In this document: piece by piece, positions 14,807 to 22,537 of the stretch
Numbering within the stretch: the first letter of the stretch is position 1
Layout of the letters: the number at the start of each line of letters is the position of its first letter
Origin: Bacteroidales bacterium
GTDB lineage: Bacteria; Bacteroidota; Bacteroidia; Bacteroidales; F082
NCBI GenBank assembly: GCA_024762735.1
Contig: JANTGU010000005.1
Span: 1 to 25,087 of the forward strand
Direction: 5' to 3'
Length of the DNA stretch: 25,087 nucleotides
Position numbers and translations under genes: made by a program
The notes under the pieces: generated by a model
Database searches by the model: none
The model's input: the letters and a program-made list of their open reading frames with translations, nothing else
Told to the model about the DNA's origin: nothing

Positions 14807-16855
14807 ATGATGAATCGAAATAATTTATTGATGCCTTTTGATACGCCTTACCAAACGCCGCCGTTTGACAAGATTAAGGAGGAGGAGTATTTGCCGGCGT
14901 TTAAGGCTGCCATGGCCACCGCGAAAAAGGAGATAGAGCAGGCGGCCACGAGTGCTGTGGCACCTACGTTTGAGAATAGTGTGGAGGTTATGGAGCAATC
15001 GGGCAGGCAGCTGACGGCCATTAGCAACATATTTTTTAACCTTAACCACGCAGCTACCAACGAGCATATTCAGGCTATCGCGCGCGAGGTGATGCCCATG
15101 CTGACAGAGTATAGCAACGATATTTGGCTTAACGAGGCTTTGTTTAACAGGGTGAAGCAGGTGTACGACCGGCGTGCCACGCTGACGCTAAGGACTGACC
15201 AGCAAAAGCTTTTGGAGGATACTTACAAGGAGTTCGTGCGTCGCGGGGCGCTGCTCACCGGATCTGACAAGGAAGAGTACCGACGTGTTACCCGGGAACT
15301 TTCGCAGCTTTCGCTGGCGTTTGGCGAGCATGTGCTGGCCGAAACCAACGACTTCGAATTGCACCTGACACATGAAAGCGATGTAAGCGGTTTGCCTGAT
15401 GGTGTTAAAGAGGCCGCAGCGGCACTGGCCAAAAGCAAGGATAAAGAGGGGTGGCTTTTCACGCTTCATTTTCCTTCGTACATGCCCTTTATGAAGTATG
15501 CCGACAACCGCGCGCTGCGTGAGCAGATGTTTTTGGCTTACGCCAGGAGAGGCAATCGTGGCAACGAGCATGATAACAACGAGATCATCAGGAAAATGGT
15601 TTCGTTGCGATTGAAAAAGGCTCATTTGCTGGGCTATCAAACCCATGCCGACTATGTGCTGGAAAAGAGCATGGCTACTTCGCGCGACCGCGTGACGGGG
15701 TTTTTGCAGCAGCTGCTGGAGAATTCGTTTGAGTTTGCCCAAAAGGATGTGGAAGAGGTAGCGGCTTACGCCAAAGCACATGGGCTGGAAGGTGCGCTGC
15801 AACGCTGGGATTACATCTATTATGCCGAGAAGTTAAAAAAGGAAAAGCTGGGATTAAACGATGAAATGACCCGTCCTTACTTTCAACTCGACAGGGTTGA
15901 GAAAGGGGTGCTGGGACTGGCCACCAGACTCTACGGATTAAAATTTAAAGAAAACCGGGAAATACCGAAGTATCATGATGAGGTAAAGGTTTTTGAGGTG
16001 TTTGACGAAGATGATACTTTTTTAAGTGTTTTGTATGTCGATTATTTCCCTCGGCCTTCCAAGCAGGGCGGTGCCTGGATGACCTCTTTCAGGGAGCAAT
16101 ACATCGACCACGGCAAGGAGGTGAGGCCGCTGGTTTCGCTGGTGACCAATTTTACAAGGCCTACCGAGTCGAAGCCTTCGCTGCTGACCTTTATGGAGGT
16201 AAAAACCTTTTTGCATGAGTTTGGACACGGGCTTCATGGCATGCTGAGCAAGGTTTATTACGAGAGTCAGTCGGGGACCAATGTTTACCGCGACTTTGTG
16301 GAGTTGCCTTCTCAGTTGATGGAAAACTGGGCGACTGAAAAAGCATGGTTGCAATCGGTGGGTATCCATTACCAAACGGGGTCGGTAATGCCTGATGAAC
16401 TTATTGAGAAGCTGATCGAGAGTGCCCGTTTTCAAAGTGGTTATGCCATGATACGGCAGCTTTCGTTCGGGTTGAACGATATGGCGTGGCACACGTTAAC
16501 ACGACCCTTCGAGGGGGATGTAAACGAATTTGAAAAAGAGGCCATGAAATCCACGGAGCTTTTTCCGCCGGTGGAGGGAACCTGCATGAGCACTGCCTTT
16601 TCGCATATTTTTGACGGGGGCTACTCGGCAGGATATTACGGTTACAAATGGGCAGAGGTGCTGGATGCCGATGCTTTCGATCTTTTTAAGGAGAAGGGCA
16701 TTTTTAACCGCGAGGTAGCACGCTCGTTCAGACAGCACGTGCTGGAAAAAGGGGGCACCGAGCACCCCATGAAGCTGTACAAAGCCTTCCGGGGCCATGA
16801 GCCTTCAGTGGAGCCGTTGCTAAAAAGAAGCGGACTGGTTAAGGAGGATGAGTAA
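14807..16855 (+). CDS. M3 family zinc oligopeptidase (Dcp/oligopeptidase A type)
   Basis: Thimet-type peptidases cleave short peptides in the cytoplasm and finish intracellular protein breakdown. The 682 residues match the length of E. coli Dcp and OpdA (about 680). The helical N-terminal lid precedes the catalytic core, where H470-E-F-G-H474 and E499 (in RDFVELPSQ, 25 residues later) bind zinc. FDGGYSAGYYGYKWAEVLDADAF near 617-639 is the typical M3 C-terminal substrate-binding segment. There is no signal peptide, so the enzyme is cytoplasmic. I lean toward peptidyl-dipeptidase Dcp because of RDFVELPSQ, but the Dcp/OpdA split is uncertain. Two adjacent ATG codons begin the frame; either could be used. 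Confidence 0.92.
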   Translation: MMNRNNLLMPFDTPYQTPPFDKIKEEEYLPAFKAAMATAKKEIEQAATSAVAPTFENSVEVMEQSGRQLTAISNIFFNLNHAATNEHIQAIAREVMPMLTEYSNDIWLNEALFNRVKQVYDRRATLTLRTDQQKLLEDTYKEFVRRGALLTGSDKEEYRRVTRELSQLSLAFGEHVLAETNDFELHLTHESDVSGLPDGVKEAAAALAKSKDKEGWLFTLHFPSYMPFMKYADNRALREQMFLAYARRGNRGNEHDNNEIIRKMVSLRLKKAHLLGYQTHADYVLEKSMATSRDRVTGFLQQLLENSFEFAQKDVEEVAAYAKAHGLEGALQRWDYIYYAEKLKKEKLGLNDEMTRPYFQLDRVEKGVLGLATRLYGLKFKENREIPKYHDEVKVFEVFDEDDTFLSVLYVDYFPRPSKQGGAWMTSFREQYIDHGKEVRPLVSLVTNFTRPTESKPSLLTFMEVKTFLHEFGHGLHGMLSKVYYESQSGTNVYRDFVELPSQLMENWATEKAWLQSVGIHYQTGSVMPDELIEKLIESARFQSGYAMIRQLSFGLNDMAWHTLTRPFEGDVNEFEKEAMKSTELFPPVEGTCMSTAFSHIFDGGYSAGYYGYKWAEVLDADAFDLFKEKGIFNREVARSFRQHVLEKGGTEHPMKLYKAFRGHEPSVEPLLKRSGLVKEDE

Positions 16856-17026
16856 AGTGTGTTGTGGGGCTAATGGCTACAGCTGTGAAATAGGTTGTGA
16901 GTGGTTGGGAGGTTGTGAGTGGATAGTTGTGCTTTTGCAAAAAAAAAGGATTCAAATATATTATGGGATTGAAAAAGTGGGATTTAAAATTATCAATCTG
17001 AAGCTAAAATAGTTAAAGAATAGCTT

Positions 17027-17055
17027 TTGTATTTAAAACTAAAACTCTATCTTTG
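17027..17055 (+). promoter_or_regulatory. Promoter of the hpdBCA operon
   Basis: TTG (17027-17029), 18 nt, TATCTTTG (17048-17055): a strong match to the Bacteroidota promoter. Initiation near 17062 would give a leader of about 80 nt before the hpdB ATG. The leader contains an imperfect stem-loop at 17069-17096 (TTCCAAG pairing with CTTG..GAA), whose role is unknown. The rest of the 285-nt gap holds only a short direct repeat, GGTTGTGAGTGG, at 16893 and 16911. Confidence 0.65.
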
Positions 17056-17140
17056 AATCCGAATACTATTCCAAGTTGTCAGGTAACCTTGTGGAACTTA
17101 ACAGCGATATTAGTAACCATTCATCAATAAACTATTTATT

Positions 17141-19822
17141 ATGACCACCGTTAATAATTTTTTAACATGCAAGGCTACTAACTACTACGGTAAAGCACCA
17201 AAAGATAATGTACTTGCAAGAGAAATTGATAAAAAACCAACCCCAAGGGTAGAAAAAATTAGAGAAAGATACTTCGATGCAAAATCCTCAGCATCCATGC
17301 AGTTTCCATATTGGTACACAAGAAGATGGAACGAACTTGAAGGTGAAGTTGCAATGGTTAGGCGAGCAGAAGCATTAAAATCAGGGTTTGAACATTTAAG
17401 TCCTGCCATTTTTCCCGGCGAACTACTCGTCATGCAAAAAGCAGAATATTTACGTGGTTCATACCCTATGCCATGGCTTTCGGAATCATTCTTTCTTGCC
17501 AAAGAGGATGAAATCTACAAAGAAGCATTAGAAGCCGGCAAAGTAAGTTCGGACGAAGTTACTACCATGGGACAAGGGGGCGGTAACGTTACAAAAAGTG
17601 CCGGGAATATTGTTTCAATTGCCGGTAAATTTGGTATGCGTAAAGAAGAAATTCCTGCTCTTATTGCTACATCAAAAAGGTGGCATAATAAATCGGTTGA
17701 TGATGTAGGACATAAATACGAACAAATGGTTCCCGGTTACGATACCAAAGAGGAAATAATGAGAGCTGTTATTTGTATGTTCGATTCCGGATATACACTT
17801 CCGCAAGGTCGTGAAGTAATGAACTATTATTATCCTTTGCAATATGGTATTAACGGGATTATAGATATTTGTAAATCTAAACTAAGCGATTCGGCCGGCT
17901 TTCCGGAGATGGATAGGATTTACTTTTTTAAAGCAGTTGAAACTACATTGTATGGCATTCAAACATGGATAAAAAACTATGCAAAAGAGGCTCATTTATT
18001 GGCTGATTTAGAAAAGGAAGAAAAACAAAAAGCAGAATATTTAGAGATTGCTGAGCGCTTAGAGTGGATATCAGAAAATTCGCCAAGAGATTTTAGAGAT
18101 GCCTTACAATTAGTCTGGACTTTTCATGTAGCAGTATTAAATGAAGATGCAATCTCCGGGCTTTCGCCGGGTCGTTTGGGACAAGTTCTGTATCCATATT
18201 GGAAAAAAGATATGGATGAGGGCAAAATTGACGAAAAACAAACCTTAGAGCTTTTAGAAGCAATGCGAATGAAATTTACCGAAATTGATGTGTTTGCATC
18301 AATGGGTGTAGTTGGTGGTGTATTGAGTGGTAATACATTCAACAACCTAAGCATTGCCGGTTTAGACAAAGACGGAAATAATGCCGCTAACGATTTGGAA
18401 ATGTTGATTATGGAATCTGCCATGACTTGCGATACCCCACAGCCAACATTAACCATGCTATATGACGAAGTCACACCGGAAGAGTTTCTTTTAAAAGGAA
18501 TTGAAACTACAAAAATTGGTACAGGTTATCCTGCATGGGTAAACAATAGGGTAGCCATGGAGTTTGTCATGCAGAACTTCAAAAAAGAAGGAATGGATTT
18601 GGAAGAAGCAAGAGCATGGGCTATTGGCGGATGTCTGGAAACTTCTGCCGGGAGCTGGATGCCTCTTGAATTTAACGGCGAAACACATTATATACCTGGT
18701 GGTTCAGCGCCGGCAACAAGTGTTGGTGTGCATTTTATTTCGGTTCCAAAAATTCTTGAAGCAGTTTTATTCGATGGCTTAGATAGAAGAACAGGAATTA
18801 GGGTATATCCTGCTCATGGTAAAAAGCTTGAAACTTACGAAGAAGTTTGGGATACATTTAAAGAATATTTTAGTTTAACCGTTGAAGTTTTAACACTTAC
18901 AAATAATATTCAACACGACCTTTGGGGTAAAATATCGCCATCTATTGTAAACAGTATGCTTAAACCGGATTGTTTAGAAACAGGTAAAGATATTAGCCGA
19001 AAAGGTAGTAGATATAATAGAACTTTTAATGTAGAAGTATCCGGTGGTGTCAATCTTGCAAATTCTTTAGCATCATTAAAGAAAAATGTTTACGAAGAGA
19101 AAAACTTCACTTTAGATACTTTACGGGATGCTATTGATGATAACTTTGGTTTCTTCACTGCACAGGAAACGGGTTCTTATAGTTTAATCGAACAAGTTAA
19201 AAAGGACAAATCTGATAAATGGTTAAAAATACATTCGCAATGCATCGATGCTCCTAAGTATGGAAACGATGATAAGTTTGTAGATGATATTTTTAGAGAT
19301 TGGCAGATATGGTTTTCCGAAATGTGTGAAGGCTACAAATCGCTTTACGATGAGCCATTATACCCTTGTCAGATTTCGGTATCAACCCATGCACCCATGG
19401 GCGCTGTAACACTCGCCACACCAGATGGCCGGTTAAGCGGTACAACTTTCTCTGATGGATCTGTTTCGGCCTATCCGGGTACAGATAAAAATGGACCTTA
19501 TGCCTTATTTAATTCTGCAACTTGTTATAACCATTCACTTTCTCAGAATTCTCAGTTGAACATGAAAATTCATCCATCAGTGGTTAAAGGAAGAGACGGC
19601 TCTAAAAAGTTCTTAGAAATGATTAGGGCCTATCTTAGAAAAGGAGCCTTCCATGCTCAGTTTAATATTGTAGATTCCAGAATGTTAAAAGAAGCCCAGG
19701 AAGAACCGGATAATTACAGAGGATTAATGGTTCGGGTGGCCGGTTTTACACAGTATTGGGTAGAACTTGGTAAACAAATTCAAGATGAGGTAATTGCCCG
19801 AACAGAATACGAAGAGATTTAA
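17141..19822 (+). CDS. hpdB: 4-hydroxyphenylacetate decarboxylase, large (glycyl radical) subunit HpdB
   Basis: This oxygen-sensitive enzyme decarboxylates 4-hydroxyphenylacetate to p-cresol. It has 893 residues against about 902 for Clostridioides difficile HpdB. The glycyl radical loop is RVAGF with G868, and the thiyl cysteine is C498 in GGCLET with E500 two residues later. As I recall the C. difficile structure, its active-site residues S344, F405, C503, E505, H536, E637 and G873 correspond here, at a constant offset of five, to S339, F400, C498, E500, H531, E632 and G868. E632 and H531 are the residues expected to contact the substrate hydroxyl. A single cysteine at the active site rules out pyruvate formate-lyase, which has two adjacent. 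Genes for a small Fe-S subunit and an activase follow. The gene is AT-rich with many AGA codons, unlike the genes on either side. Confidence 0.88.
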   Translation: MTTVNNFLTCKATNYYGKAPKDNVLAREIDKKPTPRVEKIRERYFDAKSSASMQFPYWYTRRWNELEGEVAMVRRAEALKSGFEHLSPAIFPGELLVMQKAEYLRGSYPMPWLSESFFLAKEDEIYKEALEAGKVSSDEVTTMGQGGGNVTKSAGNIVSIAGKFGMRKEEIPALIATSKRWHNKSVDDVGHKYEQMVPGYDTKEEIMRAVICMFDSGYTLPQGREVMNYYYPLQYGINGIIDICKSKLSDSAGFPEMDRIYFFKAVETTLYGIQTWIKNYAKEAHLLADLEKEEKQKAEYLEIAERLEWISENSPRDFRDALQLVWTFHVAVLNEDAISGLSPGRLGQVLYPYWKKDMDEGKIDEKQTLELLEAMRMKFTEIDVFASMGVVGGVLSGNTFNNLSIAGLDKDGNNAANDLEMLIMESAMTCDTPQPTLTMLYDEVTPEEFLLKGIETTKIGTGYPAWVNNRVAMEFVMQNFKKEGMDLEEARAWAIGGCLETSAGSWMPLEFNGETHYIPGGSAPATSVGVHFISVPKILEAVLFDGLDRRTGIRVYPAHGKKLETYEEVWDTFKEYFSLTVEVLTLTNNIQHDLWGKISPSIVNSMLKPDCLETGKDISRKGSRYNRTFNVEVSGGVNLANSLASLKKNVYEEKNFTLDTLRDAIDDNFGFFTAQETGSYSLIEQVKKDKSDKWLKIHSQCIDAPKYGNDDKFVDDIFRDWQIWFSEMCEGYKSLYDEPLYPCQISVSTHAPMGAVTLATPDGRLSGTTFSDGSVSAYPGTDKNGPYALFNSATCYNHSLSQNSQLNMKIHPSVVKGRDGSKKFLEMIRAYLRKGAFHAQFNIVDSRMLKEAQEEPDNYRGLMVRVAGFTQYWVELGKQIQDEVIARTEYEEI

Positions 19823-19972
19823 TAATAATTTTAGTAAAATCACTTAAAGGATATTAATAGTTAGGTATCCAGTAATTAATGAATCTGTTTAAAGTTAACT
19901 TGTTTGTTAAAAAATATTTAGAATGATTGTTCAAAAAATAGTTTCTGGTTACATTACCATTCCGGGCAGGGG

Positions 19973-20077
19973 TTGTCACACTGAGTCGGTCCCTGAGCCT
20001 TGGTTGCTGAGCTTGTCGAAGCAGTCGAAGGGTGTCGAAGTGTGATGCATTCTTCGACTACGCTCAGAATGACACAC
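19973..20077. repeat. Dispersed palindromic repeat, family B, between hpdB and hpdC
   Basis: An imperfect inverted repeat whose outer arms are GTCACACTGAG and CTCAGAATGAC. Inside, 41 nt (20000-20040) are identical to 14269-14309, including TGAGCTTGTCGAAG. The 352-nt gap between hpdB and hpdC otherwise shows only AT-rich sequence with no gene and no convincing promoter. The repeat is more GC-rich than the genes around it. Confidence 0.7.
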
Positions 20078-20174
20078 TACTTATTTTTCGAACTGCATTT
20101 AAAAGCATACTGTATAATGTGAATATCTTCAAATCTGTCAACTTTAAACAATTTCAAAATAAAAAATAGATATA

Positions 20175-20414
20175 ATGAGACATTACGATTGTAAATATTA
20201 TCTTGCTATTGATGCTTTTAAAGGCATTTGTAAAAGAGATAAAAGCGATATATTAGCAGATGATGCTTCTTGCGAATATTTTGAAAAAGCAGAAAAATGC
20301 ATCCACTGCGCTCATTTTAAATTAGTGTCTGACGAAATGGGTACTTGTATGGATAAACACGAGGCATATCCCCAAATGAATGCTAATACTTGTTCTGACT
20401 TTACGTGGAATTAA
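20175..20414 (+). CDS. hpdC: 4-hydroxyphenylacetate decarboxylase, small Fe-S subunit HpdC
   Basis: HpdC is a small protein with two [4Fe-4S] clusters that binds HpdB and is needed for a stable, activatable enzyme; it occurs in this subclass of glycyl radical enzymes and not in pyruvate formate-lyase. The 79 residues (about 85 in C. difficile) carry H3, C6, C19 and C33 for the first, His/Cys3-ligated cluster and C42, C45, C58 and C73 for the second. KGIC, DDASC and KCIHC match the family pattern. Its last 10 nt overlap the start of hpdA. It is separated from hpdB by 352 nt, unlike the compact clostridial clusters. It has no signal peptide. Confidence 0.87.
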   Translation: MRHYDCKYYLAIDAFKGICKRDKSDILADDASCEYFEKAEKCIHCAHFKLVSDEMGTCMDKHEAYPQMNANTCSDFTWN

Positions 20415-21328
20415 AAGCCAATATTTTTGATATTCAAGGATTATCTGTTCACGATGGTCCGGGTTGCCGCACAGTAGTTTTTATGCAAGGGTGCACCCTT
20501 AATTGCGATTGGTGCTCAAACCCGGAAGGCATCAGCTTGTCTCACGCATTATTTTACGATGTCTCTAAATGCCGGCTTGATGGGGCTTGCGTGAGCGATT
20601 GTAAATTTGATGCCATTGAAATAAAAGACCATAAACTTATCATCGACAGAAATATTTGTAAGTCTTGTAACGATTTTTCCTGTTTAAATAATTGTTATAC
20701 AAAAGCGCTATCTATTAGTTCCAGAGAGATGAATGTTTCTGAATTAATGGAAATAATAAAACGGGACAGGCATTTCTGGGGAAAGGATGGAGGGTTAACC
20801 CTGTCAGGGGGAGAGCCATTATTGCAAATAGACTTCGCAGAAGAAATCCTTAAAAAAAGTTATGATGCCTATATTCACACTGCCATAGAAACTTGTGGCA
20901 ATATTCCCTGGCAAAACTACGAAAGAGCTATTCCCTACTTAGATTGGATATTTTTTGATTTAAAAAACATTGATTCCAATTTGCATAAAATGAAGACCGG
21001 AGCTGGCAATAAACAAATAGTAAGTAATTTAATAAAACTATCAAAAGAGTTTAAGGGAAGGTTAGTGGTGAGAATTCCTGTAATACCTGGTTACAACAAT
21101 AGTATAGAGATAGTTAATGGCTATATTAAGTTTTTTAAAGAGAATGATATTAGCGAAGTTAATTTATTGCCTCTTCACCATTTAGGAAGAGAAAAATACC
21201 AACTGTTGCAAAAGGAGTATAAAATGGATGCTAAAAACATACCAACTAATGAAGATATGAATATAATGTCAAGCCTCTTTAAAAATGAGGGTTTGAAATG
21301 TTATATTGGTAGCTCAACACCTTTTTAA
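20405..21328 (+). CDS. hpdA: HpdA, radical-SAM activase of 4-hydroxyphenylacetate decarboxylase
   Basis: The activase uses S-adenosylmethionine and a reduced [4Fe-4S] cluster to abstract hydrogen from the HpdB glycine. The 307 residues contain the radical-SAM motif C30-x3-C34-x2-C37 in CTLNCDWCSNPEG, preceded by HDGPGCRT typical of glycyl-radical activases, and the SAM-binding LSGGEPLL (133-140). Between them lies a ferredoxin-like insert with C85-x2-C88-x4-C93-x3-C97, but the first cluster motif shows only three cysteines (C56, C62, C66). The start is GTG at 20405, overlapping hpdC by 10 nt. The next in-frame ATG is at residue 27, immediately before the radical-SAM cysteines, too late to be the start. 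Translational coupling to hpdC is likely. Confidence 0.87.
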   Translation: MELKANIFDIQGLSVHDGPGCRTVVFMQGCTLNCDWCSNPEGISLSHALFYDVSKCRLDGACVSDCKFDAIEIKDHKLIIDRNICKSCNDFSCLNNCYTKALSISSREMNVSELMEIIKRDRHFWGKDGGLTLSGGEPLLQIDFAEEILKKSYDAYIHTAIETCGNIPWQNYERAIPYLDWIFFDLKNIDSNLHKMKTGAGNKQIVSNLIKLSKEFKGRLVVRIPVIPGYNNSIEIVNGYIKFFKENDISEVNLLPLHHLGREKYQLLQKEYKMDAKNIPTNEDMNIMSSLFKNEGLKCYIGSSTPF

Positions 21329-21370
21329 AGGCGCTTCAAACCACTGGCCTCAAACTCTCAGGCAATGATG

Positions 21371-22246
21371 TCAACATTTTCCGGTTTTATAATTTCGATA
21401 GCCAACATGGATGCCCAGGTGCGACAACCCCTTTTTCATAACATCCTTTAAACTGGTTTTCTTTCGGGAAATATCATAATCAAACTGCCAGTTTTTTTCG
21501 GCGATCCGTTTTTTCATTACTGCGGGATGTTCCCCCTCAAATCGTTTTAGCTGCCTCACATGCTTTTCGTAGTCAAACGCTTCCACTTTGGCAACATGTT
21601 CATCAAGCCAGCTATCGTCGTGCCAGTATTTATGAAAGGTCTCCTGTTTTTTTTGCATTTTCCGCGGATCTTTTACCCAGCCGTAATGATACACGTAGGC
21701 ATCCACGGGTTTTACGCACAGTTTTTGGTTGTTGCCTTTCCGGAAACCCTGTGCATCATTGTGTGAGTAAATGGAAGGGTTGTTTTTGATGACCCTGATT
21801 TCGTGGCTGTACCAGTTGGAAGAGGAACCCACGTAGTCGTAGGAACCATAAAAGTGCAGATAGTTAAAAAGCAGTCCGTCAACTTTGTGGTTATCTTTGT
21901 GCCGAAGCATGCTTTGACGGATGGTGTCAAGGTATTTTTCATGGACTACTTCATCGCCCTGGATATAAAATGCCCAGTCGGAATCGTTGGCTATTTGTGC
22001 CAAAGCCTTGTCGGTTTCCACTGCCAGAACCCTGCCGCCTTCCCGCAGGCTTTCATCCCATTGGGTTTCGATGATTTTGATTTTTGTTTGATCAATTTGT
22101 CGGATAAGTTGCAGGGTATCGTCGGAAGATTTACCCACGGCCACCACAAACTCATCACAAAGGGGTAAAATGGAGGTGATGGCCTCCACGATCGGGTAAT
22201 CGTAAATGAGCGCATCTTTGATAAAGGAGAAACCACTTACTTTCAT
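21371..22246 (-). CDS. Glycosyltransferase family 2-type protein
   Basis: A 291-residue probable GT-A fold glycosyltransferase. The N-terminal part (SFIKDALIYDYPIVEAITSILPLCDEFVVAVGKSSDDT) is the nucleotide-sugar-binding beta-alpha start of family 2 enzymes, and QGDE around D98 fits the metal-binding DxD-like position. The C-terminal third is rich in lysine, histidine and tryptophan. There is no signal peptide or membrane span. Donor and acceptor are not predictable. It converges on hpdA with a 42-nt gap and no clear terminator, and a family A repeat ends 33 nt before its ATG. It is not part of a polysaccharide cluster here. Confidence 0.8.
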   Translation of the reverse strand: MKVSGFSFIKDALIYDYPIVEAITSILPLCDEFVVAVGKSSDDTLQLIRQIDQTKIKIIETQWDESLREGGRVLAVETDKALAQIANDSDWAFYIQGDEVVHEKYLDTIRQSMLRHKDNHKVDGLLFNYLHFYGSYDYVGSSSNWYSHEIRVIKNNPSIYSHNDAQGFRKGNNQKLCVKPVDAYVYHYGWVKDPRKMQKKQETFHKYWHDDSWLDEHVAKVEAFDYEKHVRQLKRFEGEHPAVMKKRIAEKNWQFDYDISRKKTSLKDVMKKGLSHLGIHVGYRNYKTGKC

Positions 22247-22279
22247 TTATTTATAAATTTGTATTCAGCTAATATTGTG

Positions 22280-22422
22280 TCTTTTATGTTTTGTCACGAT
22301 TTTTGCTTCCTTCCCTTCGACGATCTCAGGGCAGGGGGCAAAAATCCCGCCAAAACGGGTTCAATTTTTCTCTTTACCCGGGGCTTCACCCCGGGCTATT
22401 AAGATTCGACCCTTACAGGGTC
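22280..22422 (-). repeat. REP-like modular repeat, family A, copy 3
   Basis: On the minus strand it begins at GACCCTGTAAGGGTC (22408-22422), then CCCGGGGTGAAGCCCCGGG (22377-22395), AAAGAGAAAAATTGAACCCG, TTTTGGCG, a short family B segment and the GCAAAAATCGTGACAAAACATAAAAGA end. The TGCCCGACTG palindrome is absent. It ends 33 nt upstream of the glycosyltransferase start, as copy 1b does for the M1/M28 peptidase. Confidence 0.7.
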
Positions 22423-22537
22423 GGGCCATCATTCCCCTGCCTCGCCCCGATACCCTCGTCGGGTGTGTGTTTTTTGATCGTCATGAATGTTACATGATCT
22501 TTATAATTAATTTCGGACTGGCCCCTGGTAGGTGAGT

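Noticed and set aside
14579..14810. Small open frames on both strands before the M3 peptidase
   Set aside because: They lie in repeat family D and share its sequence with 9793-9950, so they are repeat-derived.
16893..16922. Direct repeat GGTTGTGAGTGG as an operator
   Set aside because: It lies more than 100 nt upstream of the hpdB promoter, just after the M3 peptidase stop, and two short copies alone do not support a regulatory site.
17141..19822. Annotation as pyruvate formate-lyase
   Set aside because: PFL has two adjacent active-site cysteines and no small Fe-S subunit; this protein has one cysteine in GCLE, HPAD-type active-site residues and an HpdC partner.
21329..21370. Terminator between hpdA and the glycosyltransferase gene
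   Set aside because: No convincing stem followed by a T tract could be found in the 42-nt gap.
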